In this document: positions 53,568 to 61,623 of the stretch, piece after piece
How the letters are laid out: the number at the start of each line of letters is the position of its first letter
Position numbering within the stretch: the stretch's first letter is position 1
Program-made: the position numbers and the translations under genes
Notes under the pieces: generated by a model
The model's input: the letters and a program-made list of their open reading frames with translations, nothing else
Told to the model about the DNA's origin: nothing
The model's database searches: none
Assembly: GCA_042095375.1 (NCBI GenBank)
Contig: JBELBJ010000002.1
Coordinates: 62,001 to 126,000 of the forward strand
Length of the DNA: 64,000 nucleotides
Direction: 5' to 3'
Source of the DNA: GCA-2715645 sp042095375
Lineage (GTDB): Bacteria > Bacteroidota > Bacteroidia > Cytophagales > MED-G16

Positions 53568-55238
53568 TTATTGTGGAATTCTTATTTTCTCAACTAATTC
53601 TTCTATATGTTTTGGAGGTGGAGATGATAATTTTGAAACAATTATTGAAACAGAAAAATTACATAACATAGCAATAGTTCCAAAACCTTCAGGAGAAATT
53701 CCAAACCACCATTCAGATTTTGGAGGAATATCACCTAACCATCCTAACTTAAACTTCATCATATAAAATAACATAAGTGTAATACCCACAATCATTCCAC
53801 TTATTGCTCCCTCTTTATTAATTCTTTTTGAAAAAATCCCTAAAATTATAGCTGGAAAGAATGAAGCAGCAGCAAGACCAAATGCTAATGCTACAACAGC
53901 TGCAACAAAATCTGGAGGGTTGTAAGCAAAATAACCAGCTATAAGAACAGCAAAGAATGCTGATAATCTAGCTATTAATAATTCATTTTTTTGGCTAATA
54001 TCTGGAAGTAATATTTTTTTAATTAAATCATTAGAAATTGCTGTAGATATAACTAATAATAAACCGGCAGCAGTTGAAAGTGCAGCAGCAAGACCACCTG
54101 CAGCAACTAATGCAATAACCCATGGTGGAAGATTAGCTATCTCGGGATTAGCTAATACCATTATATCATTATTAATTATTAACTCATTTTCATCTGAATT
54201 TATATAGTTTATAATACCATCATTGTTCTTATCTTCAAATTTAATAAGTCCAGTATTTTCCCAATTTTTAAACCATTCAGGCATTGTTAAATATTCTTTA
54301 TTACTTACCGTTTCAAGTAAATTAAGTTTTGAAAATACGGAAACAGCAGGTGCAGTAGTATATAAAATAGTTATAAATAATAAAGCTAATCCTACAGATT
54401 TTCTTGCATCACTAACCTTCCGAACAGTAAAAAACCTAACAATAACATGAGGCAATCCTGCTGTACCTACCATTAATGCCAATGTAATGCAAAAAACATC
54501 AATTATTGATTTTGAACCAGTTGTATACTCATTAAATCCCAAGTCTTTAGATAATAAATCTAACTTTTCAAGGAGAAAAACTCCTGATCCATCGTTAAGA
54601 GTAGATCCCATACCAATTTGGGGAATAATGTTACCAGTCATTTGTAAGGAAATAAAAAATGCAGGTAACATAAAAGCAAAGATCAAAATACAATATTGAG
54701 CAACTTGAGTATAAGTAATGCCTTTCATACCTCCTAAAATTGCATAAAATAATACTATAACCATACCAATAATCACACCTAACTCAAAAGAAACCTCTAG
54801 AAACCTTGAAAAAACAATTCCTACACCCTGCATTTGACCAGCAACATATGTGAAAGAAACAATAAGAGCACAAAATACCGCAACTAATCTTGCATAAATA
54901 GAATAATATCTTTCTCCAATAAAATCAGGAACAGTAAATTTTCCAAAATTTCTAAGGTAGGGTGCAACCAATAAAGCTAAAAGTACATATCCACCTGTCC
55001 ATCCCATCAGGTATACTGAACCATCATAACCAGCAAAAGCAATTATTCCAGCCATAGAAATAAATGAAGCTGCAGACATCCAATCAGCTGCAGTTGCCAT
55101 TCCATTGGCGAGTGGAGAAACTCCTTTACCAGCAATATAAAATTCACTAGTAGATGATGTTCTTGACCAAATTGCAATGGATATGTATATTAGAAAAGTT
55201 ATTCCAACTATAATATATGTCCAGGTTTGTACATCCAT
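53568..55238 (-). CDS. Sodium/solute symporter large subunit, acetate-permease (ActP)-like
   Basis: The 556-residue protein belongs to the SSS family in the ActP branch, with about 13 transmembrane helices. Signature segments are TSEFYIAGKGVSPLANGMATAADWMSAASF at residues 30-59, FGKFTVPDFIGERY and ALSTAAGLLLVISTAISNDL. A roughly 60-residue acidic insertion lies around residues 300-360 (WFKNWENTGLIKFEDKNNDGI and beyond), containing a calcium-loop-like DKNNDGIINY segment. It follows the small DUF4212 gene by seven bases, the standard pair of this two-subunit symporter family. Acetate or another short organic acid is the likely substrate. Confidence 0.9.
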   Translation of the reverse strand: MDVQTWTYIIVGITFLIYISIAIWSRTSSTSEFYIAGKGVSPLANGMATAADWMSAASFISMAGIIAFAGYDGSVYLMGWTGGYVLLALLVAPYLRNFGKFTVPDFIGERYYSIYARLVAVFCALIVSFTYVAGQMQGVGIVFSRFLEVSFELGVIIGMVIVLFYAILGGMKGITYTQVAQYCILIFAFMLPAFFISLQMTGNIIPQIGMGSTLNDGSGVFLLEKLDLLSKDLGFNEYTTGSKSIIDVFCITLALMVGTAGLPHVIVRFFTVRKVSDARKSVGLALLFITILYTTAPAVSVFSKLNLLETVSNKEYLTMPEWFKNWENTGLIKFEDKNNDGIINYINSDENELIINNDIMVLANPEIANLPPWVIALVAAGGLAAALSTAAGLLLVISTAISNDLIKKILLPDISQKNELLIARLSAFFAVLIAGYFAYNPPDFVAAVVALAFGLAAASFFPAIILGIFSKRINKEGAISGMIVGITLMLFYMMKFKLGWLGDIPPKSEWWFGISPEGFGTIAMLCNFSVSIIVSKLSSPPPKHIEELVEKIRIPQ

Positions 55239-55245
55239 ATATTAC

Positions 55246-55500
55246 CTATTTTTTATCAAATCCATATTTTTTATCTAGTTTATTTATAAGAAAAACATAT
55301 ATAAAAATTAAAATAACAAATACATACATTGAACCTTGTTGAGCAAACCAGAAGCCTAACTTAAAACCACCAAACGTTATTGAGTCTAATTTTTCTTTAA
55401 ATAAAATTGACAAACCAAAAGAAACAAAAAACCATATAGATAATAATATAACAACATATTTAAGGTTTTCTTTCCAGTAATTATTATTTTGACTTTTCAA
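55246..55500 (-). CDS. DUF4212 small subunit of sodium/solute symporter
   Basis: The 84-residue protein has two transmembrane helices (about residues 15-33 and 50-72) with NYWKENLKYVVILLSIWFFVSFGL at the start and GFKLGFWFAQQGSMYVFVILIF later, the conserved core of DUF4212 (putative solute:sodium symporter small subunit). It always pairs with an ActP-type large subunit, as here. The gene is divergent from the M24 peptidase gene across 50 bases. Confidence 0.93.
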   Translation of the reverse strand: MKSQNNNYWKENLKYVVILLSIWFFVSFGLSILFKEKLDSITFGGFKLGFWFAQQGSMYVFVILIFIYVFLINKLDKKYGFDKK

Positions 55501-55550
55501 TATGATAAAAATTTATAAATTTATACTTTCTATAAAAAAAATTAGTCGTT

Positions 55551-56882
55551 ATGAAGTTACTTAATTTAATTCTATTAGTATTAATTAGTTTTAAAATTCA
55601 TTCTCAGGATATTCTAAACTTAAAAGAGCGAGCAAAAGTTATTGAGGAAATTCAAAAAGATAGATTTGATAACCTTTTACCAAAACTTATGGAGGAGACA
55701 GATATTGATATGTGGGTAATAATAACAAGAGAATATAATGAGGACCCAGTTATAAAAACACTACTCCCACCAACATGGCTTAATGCTAGAAGAAGAACTA
55801 TTTTAGCTTTCCACTATGATAAAAAAACAAAAAATTTAGAAAAAGTTGCAATAGCTAGATACTCATTTGGAAAAAATATTCCATCTATTTGGAATAAAGA
55901 GGAAGAACCAAATCAGATGAAGGCGCTAGCTAAATTCATTGAGGAAAAAAATCCAGATAAAATAGGATTAAATTTTTCAGATCATTTTGCATTAGCTGAT
56001 GGAATAGTTAAAACCGATTATGAATTACTATTAGATAATTTACCAACTAAATTATCTAATAAAGTAGTCTCAGCAGAGGAACTTGCCATAAGATGGATTG
56101 AAACTCGAACAGAAAAAGAAATGATTATTTATGATCAATTAGTAGAAATAACACATGGTATTATAAATGAAGCTTTTTCAACAAATGTAATAACACCCGG
56201 AGTTACTTCAACTAATGATGTTGTCTGGTGGATGAGAGAAAAGGTAAAAAAACTAGGTCTTAAAACTTGGTTTCATCCAACAATTGATGTTCAAAGAAAT
56301 GAGATAAGTGATTTGTATGGTTTTGATGGAGAATCTAAATTCGATATAATTTTACCTGGTGATCTAGTTCATTGTGATTTTGGTATATCTTATTTAACAT
56401 TAAATACTGATTGTCAAGAACTTGCTTATGTATTAAAACCAAATGAAACTAAAGCACCAGACTATCTTGTTAAGGCATTAGACGAAGGAAATAGAGTTCA
56501 AGATATTTTCACTGATCTATTTAAATACAAAAAAACTGGTAATCAAATACTAAAAGAGGCATTAGAACAAGGAAAAAATGAGGGATTAAGACCTCAAATT
56601 TATACCCATCCTTTAGGAACCTTTGGACATTCCGCAGGAACTACTTTAGGTATGTGGGATTCTCAAAGTGGTGTTCCTTTTACTGGCGATTTTCCGATGA
56701 ATTATAATACTGTATATGCAATTGAATTAAACACTAAGGTGTTTATTAAAGAATGGAATAAAGATATTAGAATAATGCTCGAAGAAGCAGGTGTATTTGA
56801 GAAAACAGGTTTTAGATATGTAAACGGAAGACAGACTGAATTAATTTTGGTTGGGAGTAAAAGAAACCATTTAGGAAATTAA
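55551..56882 (+). CDS. Secreted M24-family (Xaa-Pro dipeptidase-like) metallopeptidase
   Basis: The 443-residue protein has a signal peptide ending at KIHSQ (residue 19) and an N-terminal creatinase-like domain followed by the pita-bread catalytic domain. Metal ligands are visible in order: Asp in VHCDFGIS, Asp in LNTDCQELAY, His in FGHSAGTTLG, Glu in YAIELNTKV, and a late Glu in MLEEAG. The pattern is that of a proline-specific peptidase (aminopeptidase P or prolidase type). Its export agrees with the other exported peptidases in this window. Its stop shares TTAA with the convergent isomerase gene. Confidence 0.9.
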   Translation: MKLLNLILLVLISFKIHSQDILNLKERAKVIEEIQKDRFDNLLPKLMEETDIDMWVIITREYNEDPVIKTLLPPTWLNARRRTILAFHYDKKTKNLEKVAIARYSFGKNIPSIWNKEEEPNQMKALAKFIEEKNPDKIGLNFSDHFALADGIVKTDYELLLDNLPTKLSNKVVSAEELAIRWIETRTEKEMIIYDQLVEITHGIINEAFSTNVITPGVTSTNDVVWWMREKVKKLGLKTWFHPTIDVQRNEISDLYGFDGESKFDIILPGDLVHCDFGISYLTLNTDCQELAYVLKPNETKAPDYLVKALDEGNRVQDIFTDLFKYKKTGNQILKEALEQGKNEGLRPQIYTHPLGTFGHSAGTTLGMWDSQSGVPFTGDFPMNYNTVYAIELNTKVFIKEWNKDIRIMLEEAGVFEKTGFRYVNGRQTELILVGSKRNHLGN

Positions 56883-57775
56883 AAAGAGTCTACTTTCAAA
56901 TAAGCATCGACTAATGCTTTTTCTCCTTCAGCACCTTGTATAGAATTACCATGTTCCATACCAAGGATACCATCATAACCTTTTTCATATATAAACTTAA
57001 ATACATTTTGATAATTTATTTCACCAGTAGTTGGTTCCTTTCTACCAGGATTATCTCCAATTTGGAAATATGCAATTTCATCCCATGTATCATCTATATT
57101 AGGAATTAAATTACCCTCTTGAATTTGCTGATGATAAATATCAAATAAAATTTTACATGATGGAGAATCTACTGCTTTACAAATTTGAAAAGCTTGAGGG
57201 CTTTCTGTTAGAAATAACCCTGGATGATCTCTAAAGTTTAAAGGTTCTAATACCATCACCAAATTATGAGGTTCTAAAATATCAGATGCTCTTTTTAGAG
57301 TTTCAATTACATTTGAAGTTTGGTAAGACATATCTTTTCTTAGATCTAAATTTCCAGGGACCACTGTCATCCATTTAGCATTTACTCTTTTAGCTACTTC
57401 TACAGAATTCTTAATATCATTTAAAAAATCATTTCTATAATCATCATCTCCACTAGAAAGGTTAGGCTTATCCCAATATATTTTATGGGCTACAAAAACA
57501 CCCATTTTCATTCCTCTTTTGACTAAAGTTTTAGATATTTTTTCTTGAAGGGCTATTGATCTTGATTTCATACCATTATCCTCGAAAGATCTAAAACCAA
57601 GATCAGCCATATAATTAATTTGATCTATAGGATCATCACCCACACTATTTTTGAACATACCCAAATGTGGTGCATAATTCAATTTGAAATTATTTTTTGA
57701 TAAAACATTAAATGGAAATAATGCCCCAATCGATAATGCAAAAGAAAATTTATTAATAAAAGTCCTTCTAATCAT
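56879..57775 (-). CDS. Exported hydroxypyruvate isomerase-like TIM-barrel protein
   Basis: The 298-residue protein is a xylose-isomerase-like TIM barrel of the hydroxypyruvate isomerase (Hyi) group. Metal-binding positions are VLEPLN, LFDIYHQQI, YFQIGDNPGRKEPTTGE and LGMEHG. The N-terminus MIRRTFINKFSFALSIGALF looks like a Tat signal, which is unusual for Hyi itself but common in exported Bacteroidota relatives. The substrate is unlikely to be hydroxypyruvate and is unknown. It follows the Gfo/Idh oxidoreductase gene by nine bases, suggesting the two act on the same sugar derivative. Confidence 0.82.
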   Translation of the reverse strand: MIRRTFINKFSFALSIGALFPFNVLSKNNFKLNYAPHLGMFKNSVGDDPIDQINYMADLGFRSFEDNGMKSRSIALQEKISKTLVKRGMKMGVFVAHKIYWDKPNLSSGDDDYRNDFLNDIKNSVEVAKRVNAKWMTVVPGNLDLRKDMSYQTSNVIETLKRASDILEPHNLVMVLEPLNFRDHPGLFLTESPQAFQICKAVDSPSCKILFDIYHQQIQEGNLIPNIDDTWDEIAYFQIGDNPGRKEPTTGEINYQNVFKFIYEKGYDGILGMEHGNSIQGAEGEKALVDAYLKVDSF

Positions 57776-57784
57776 AAATCCTTA

Positions 57785-59095
57785 TTAAATAAATTTAGTT
57801 TTTCCTGGAACAGGAATTTTATAATTCCCATTAGAATCAGGTAAAGTTGGAGCTTTGGAATCCCAAGACAAATTATCTGGCACTAAATTTTCTTTAGAAT
57901 TCATAATTTGATTCCAAGTAATTTTCTTTCCAGTATAAGTTGCCATTCTACCCATAATTGCTGACAAAGTACTTTTAGCTGCATTTTCTGTGTCTGATAT
58001 TACTTCACCATTTCTTATAGATTGAAATAATTTATCATGTTCAACCTGATATGGGTTTGGATCATCTGACCAAGATCTAGGATATTTATAAGTAAGTTCT
58101 TTATTTAAATCAAAAATTTCACCTTTTCCCAAAACAATAGAGCCATTTGAGCCTTGAAAAACTTCATCAACTCTACTTTCAGTTCCCTTTTGATGTCTAC
58201 ACTGGCTTGATACAACAGCACCACTCGGGTAATGAAATTCTACAAAATGATGATCGAATATCTGACCATGTTCCTTTCCATTTCTTACTTCTCTCCCACC
58301 CATTCCTTGTGCATGTGATGGATATTCTCCAATAAACCAATTGGCAACATCTATATTATGAATATGTTGCTCTAGAATATGATCTCCACATATCCATGTA
58401 AAGTAGTACCAGTTTCTCATTTGATATTCAAGCTCTTTTTGATTAGGTTTTCTATTATTTGACCATACACCGCCATCTTTCCAATAAACTTGTCCGGAAA
58501 CAATTTTCCCAATATCTCCCGATTTTACTTTATTATATAGATCGATATATTTATTCTCATAATGTCTTTGTAAACCTACAACTACATTTAATTTTTTTTC
58601 TTTTGCTTTACGTGCCACTTCTAAAACCCTTCTTACACCAGTAGCATCTGTTGCCAATGGTTTTTCCATAAATATATGTTTATCATTATTTACTGCATAC
58701 TCAAAATGTTGGGGTCTAAAACCGGGTGGTGTTGTAAGAATAACGACATCACATAAATCAATTGCTTTTTTATAGGCATCGAAACCTACAAATAAATTTT
58801 TTTCTTTGATTTTAATTTTTCTTGAATCCCCGAAGTGATCATTTATTCCTTTAAGACTTGAATCTATTCTATCTCTAAATGTATCCGCCATTGAGACAAG
58901 CTCAACATTATCATCAGCTGTTAACGCTTGAACAACAGCACCAGATCCTCTTCCTCCACATCCCACAACGGCTAAATTTAATTTTTTATTTTCATTGACA
59001 TTAGCAAATGATTCAATAGCAATATTAGATGCTATTACTCCACTAGTTATCGCTGCTGTCTTTTTTACAAAACTTCTTCTTGATTCCTTTTTCAT
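57785..59095 (-). CDS. Tat-exported Gfo/Idh/MocA-family oxidoreductase
   Basis: The 436-residue protein has a twin-arginine signal (KESRRSFVKKTAAI plus a hydrophobic stretch, cleaved near FA at about residue 31). The Rossmann motif AVVGCGGRGSGAVVQA lies near residues 43-58, the catalytic-lysine motif MEKPLATDAT near 140, and a large C-terminal domain contains HHFVEFHYPSGAVVSSQCRHQ-type strands. The exported type is related to the protein at 2660. The substrate, a sugar or inositol-like polyol, is unknown. It heads a leftward pair with the Hyi-like gene. Confidence 0.85.
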   Translation of the reverse strand: MKKESRRSFVKKTAAITSGVIASNIAIESFANVNENKKLNLAVVGCGGRGSGAVVQALTADDNVELVSMADTFRDRIDSSLKGINDHFGDSRKIKIKEKNLFVGFDAYKKAIDLCDVVILTTPPGFRPQHFEYAVNNDKHIFMEKPLATDATGVRRVLEVARKAKEKKLNVVVGLQRHYENKYIDLYNKVKSGDIGKIVSGQVYWKDGGVWSNNRKPNQKELEYQMRNWYYFTWICGDHILEQHIHNIDVANWFIGEYPSHAQGMGGREVRNGKEHGQIFDHHFVEFHYPSGAVVSSQCRHQKGTESRVDEVFQGSNGSIVLGKGEIFDLNKELTYKYPRSWSDDPNPYQVEHDKLFQSIRNGEVISDTENAAKSTLSAIMGRMATYTGKKITWNQIMNSKENLVPDNLSWDSKAPTLPDSNGNYKIPVPGKTKFI

Positions 59096-59135
59096 ATTTT
59101 GGTCATTTAGTATTTAATTAATTTATAAATAATTA

Positions 59136-60065
59136 TTAATTATTCCAAAACATATTTCCCAGTGATTCAGAATCTTTTTTATTTACTCTCACTATTCTAA
59201 ATCCAATATCAGGAGCGTCAGTATTCCACCATTGACTTTTTGGTATTTGAGGATCTCTTTTTTGTAATGAATTATCAGAATAAAATCGTTTGTGGGTTAA
59301 TAAATAAGTTGGATCATCATTCCATGAACCTCCTCTATAAACTTTTGGATATTTACTTTCATTAAAAATAAAAGGATCTTTTCTTAATTTTTTTGATTTA
59401 AAAATATTATCATCATATGAATCAGCTACCCATTCAGATACATTTCCCAACATATCGTTTAGTCCCCATTTATTAGACTTTTTTAGACCTACCTTATGAT
59501 ACTTTTGATTTGAATTTTCTTTATGCCATGCATAAAAAGATAAAGAATCAATATTATTTCCATATGAATACTCATTATTTGACCCTGCTTTACAAGCATA
59601 TTCCCATTCTGCTTCTGTCGGAAGTCTATATAAATTACCAGTTACCGATGAAAGCCATTGACAAAATCTTGATGCAGCAAAATGAGTCATATTAACAGCA
59701 GGAAAACCCTCTTTTCCCATACCAAAACTCATATCAGTATATGGAACAGTTGGACCTGAAAATCCATCAATTGTAATTATATCATTTTTAGTTTTAATTA
59801 TTAAGTCAGTATTTTCAAATGATTCATCAACAAATAATTGATAAATATCCCAAGTAATTTCATATTTAGACATCCAAAAAGATGAAATTTGAGTATTTAA
59901 ATTTGATTTTTTATTACCCATTGTATATTCTCCACCTCTAATAAATATCATATCAATTGATAAATCAACATTTGGAATTTTTTCTGAATAATTAGATTTA
60001 TCAAAATTTTGAAATAAAAAATTGATGAATATTAATTGTAAAATTATTTGACTAATTATTATCAT
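59136..60065 (-). CDS. SUMF1/FGE-like exported protein, probably non-catalytic
   Basis: The 309-residue protein has an N-terminal hydrophobic anchor (residues 3-18) and the formylglycine-generating-enzyme fold: MIFIRGGEYTMGN, PAVNMTHFAASRFCQWLS, YRLPTEAEWEYACKAG, LNDMLGNVSEWVADSYD, VYRGGSWNDDP and the closing DIGFRIVRV. The active-site cysteine pair of true FGE, in the region after RGGSW, is missing (NDDPTYLLTHKRF), so sulfatase activation is unlikely. The fold is also used in Bacteroidota gliding and secretion proteins (GldJ/GldK) and lectin-like proteins. It is adjacent to the saccharopine dehydrogenase-like gene, its start one base after that gene's stop. Confidence 0.85.
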   Translation of the reverse strand: MIIISQIILQLIFINFLFQNFDKSNYSEKIPNVDLSIDMIFIRGGEYTMGNKKSNLNTQISSFWMSKYEITWDIYQLFVDESFENTDLIIKTKNDIITIDGFSGPTVPYTDMSFGMGKEGFPAVNMTHFAASRFCQWLSSVTGNLYRLPTEAEWEYACKAGSNNEYSYGNNIDSLSFYAWHKENSNQKYHKVGLKKSNKWGLNDMLGNVSEWVADSYDDNIFKSKKLRKDPFIFNESKYPKVYRGGSWNDDPTYLLTHKRFYSDNSLQKRDPQIPKSQWWNTDAPDIGFRIVRVNKKDSESLGNMFWNN

Positions 60066-61268
60066 TTAAAAAGTTAATTCAAAACTAAGCCCAGCATTCT
60101 CTCTAAGTCTTTTTAATAATTTATCTCCCATTGAATGAGAAGGAGTAACAACACCATAGTTACTTGGTAAATCATCAAAGGCAAGACACAAAGCTGATTC
60201 AGCAAGTATTTTTGATGTTGAACCATATCCAGGATCGCTATCACCTATTACTTTAGCAAGTACTATCGAATTGTCCTTTAATTTTATGTAAAATCTTAAA
60301 TTATAAAAACCTTGTTCTCTATTTTTAATTCCCGGTCCCTCACCTGGTTTCGGCATAAAATAATCGACAAATTTTTTGATAAATGAATTAGGATTTATAC
60401 TTACTATTGCTAGTGGTAATGCTGTTATTACTGCCTTAATAAGTCCTTTAGGACCTTTTCCTGCAATCATTGCTTCTTCATATATAAAATCTTTACCGTA
60501 ATGAAAATTAGATAATGCATTGCTTCTTCTTACAATTTTTGTATTAATTCCAGCCATAAGAAAAGGGTAAATCCAACTACCAGAAATATCATCAAACATA
60601 ATTTTTTGTAAGTCTTTCTTATCATCACCTTCCATTTTATCTATTGGATTAAGTCCATATGGGTTCTTAAGAACCCTAAATACATCCTTATCTTTATATG
60701 CTTCTTTTAATAAATTATTTAAACTCTTATACGTTCCGCCACTAATACCACCTCTTATACCTGCAACCCTCATTTTTATCTCTTGAGCATGTAAGTTTAA
60801 TTTACTAAGTTCACTTTGAATAAAATAAACACCCATATCTGAAGGAACAGAATCAAAACCGCAAGAATTCACAATTTTGATTTTTTTCGTTTTTGCATCC
60901 TCATGAAATCTATCAATTAGTGATCTAATCCAATGAACCTCACCTGTTATATCACAATAATTAGTACTATATTTTACACATAGCTCAACAAGTAATGATC
61001 CATAAAGTGAATAAGGGCCAACTGTTGAACAAATAACTTTAGTTTTCTCAACAATTAATGATAAGGATTTTTTATCAAAACTATCAGCAATAAGAATTGG
61101 TATTTTTTTATCTGCTACCTCTAATCTAATATTTTCTAATTTTTCTTTATTTCTACCTGCAATAGCCCATTTAATTTTATTAGATCCAAATTTTTTGAAA
61201 AAATATTCAGTAACTAATTTTCCAGTAAATGAAGATGCTCCCCAAATAACAATGTCAAAACGATTCAT
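60066..61268 (-). CDS. Saccharopine dehydrogenase-like oxidoreductase
   Basis: The 400-residue protein has an N-terminal Rossmann domain with IVIWGASSFTGKLVTEYF (NAD(P)-binding loop at about residues 9-16) and WAIAGRNKEKLE, followed by SNPKV-like ICSTVGPYSLYG and NYCDITGEVHWI. This matches the trans-acting enoyl reductase and saccharopine-dehydrogenase-like group of uncharacterised oxidoreductases rather than true lysine-pathway enzymes. There is no signal peptide. Function is unknown; some relatives act in lipid metabolism. It heads a leftward unit with the SUMF1-like gene, and the tRNA-Asn terminator lies just upstream. Confidence 0.82.
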   Translation of the reverse strand: MNRFDIVIWGASSFTGKLVTEYFFKKFGSNKIKWAIAGRNKEKLENIRLEVADKKIPILIADSFDKKSLSLIVEKTKVICSTVGPYSLYGSLLVELCVKYSTNYCDITGEVHWIRSLIDRFHEDAKTKKIKIVNSCGFDSVPSDMGVYFIQSELSKLNLHAQEIKMRVAGIRGGISGGTYKSLNNLLKEAYKDKDVFRVLKNPYGLNPIDKMEGDDKKDLQKIMFDDISGSWIYPFLMAGINTKIVRRSNALSNFHYGKDFIYEEAMIAGKGPKGLIKAVITALPLAIVSINPNSFIKKFVDYFMPKPGEGPGIKNREQGFYNLRFYIKLKDNSIVLAKVIGDSDPGYGSTSKILAESALCLAFDDLPSNYGVVTPSHSMGDKLLKRLRENAGLSFELTF

Positions 61269-61280
61269 AAATTCTAAAAT

Positions 61281-61318
61281 AAAAAAAAACGGTTATACTA
61301 TATGTAGTTTAACCGTTT
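61281..61318 (-). terminator. Intrinsic terminator of tRNA-Asn
   Basis: On the minus strand a nine-base stem (AAACGGTTA pairing TAACCGTTT, positions 61287-61295 with 61310-61318) is followed by a U-run (A-run at 61281-61289 on the plus strand). It lies 10 bases after the tRNA 3' end and just before the start of the downstream oxidoreductase gene. Confidence 0.8.
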
Positions 61319-61328
61319 AATTTTTAAG

Positions 61329-61402
61329 CGCCTTCTCTAGGACTCGAACCTAGGACCAATAGATTAACAGTCTACTGCTCTAACCAACTGAGCTAAGAAG
61401 GC
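61329..61402 (-). tRNA. tRNA-Asn (anticodon GTT)
   Basis: The minus strand folds as a 74-nucleotide cloverleaf. The acceptor stem pairs GCCTTCT with AGAAGGC, discriminator G at 61329, as expected for Asn. The anticodon loop CTGTTAA carries GTT, and the T arm is CTAGG-TTCGAGT-CCTAG. CCA is not encoded. It has its own promoter and terminator (listed separately). Confidence 0.97.
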
Positions 61403-61417
61403 TAAAAGAATCGTTTG

Positions 61418-61448
61418 CAATATTAATCTGTCAAGATTAAATCTGCAA
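61418..61448 (-). promoter_or_regulatory. Predicted promoter of tRNA-Asn within an inverted repeat
   Basis: On the minus strand TTG (61446-61448) is followed after 20 bases by TAATATTG (61418-61425), close to the Bacteroidota TTG-N19-21-TANNTTTG pattern, 16 bases before the tRNA. The element lies inside an imperfect 34-base inverted repeat (61415-61448) whose centre is TTAATCT-GTCA-AGATTAA. Confidence 0.5.
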
Positions 61449-61493
61449 TACAAAAATAAATAAATTAGTTAATGGTTTTTATTTATCAATTAA

Positions 61494-61506
61494 TGACATT
61501 ATGTCA
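61494..61506. promoter_or_regulatory. Palindromic operator-like site, copy 1, upstream of hsp20
   Basis: TGACATTATGTCA is a perfect palindrome around a central T. It is part of a 22-base direct repeat with copy 2 (one mismatch). It lies 118 bases upstream of the hsp20 start and is likely a regulator-binding site. Confidence 0.6.
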
Positions 61507-61533
61507 CTAAAATGAAATAAACGAATATATAAA

Positions 61534-61546
61534 TGACATTATGTCA
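61534..61546. promoter_or_regulatory. Palindromic operator-like site, copy 2, upstream of hsp20
   Basis: This is a second TGACATTATGTCA, 40 bases after copy 1 (about four helical turns). Here the dyad extends to 17 bases (AATGACAT-T-ATGTCATT, 61532-61548). Position and same-face spacing suggest cooperative binding by a dimeric regulator of hsp20. Confidence 0.65.
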
Positions 61547-61623
61547 TTAAAATCTTTAATTTTTTAATTCGGCATAATTTTTTCAATATGTAATAGTGAA
61601 TGTAAAATTTAAATTTAATTATT

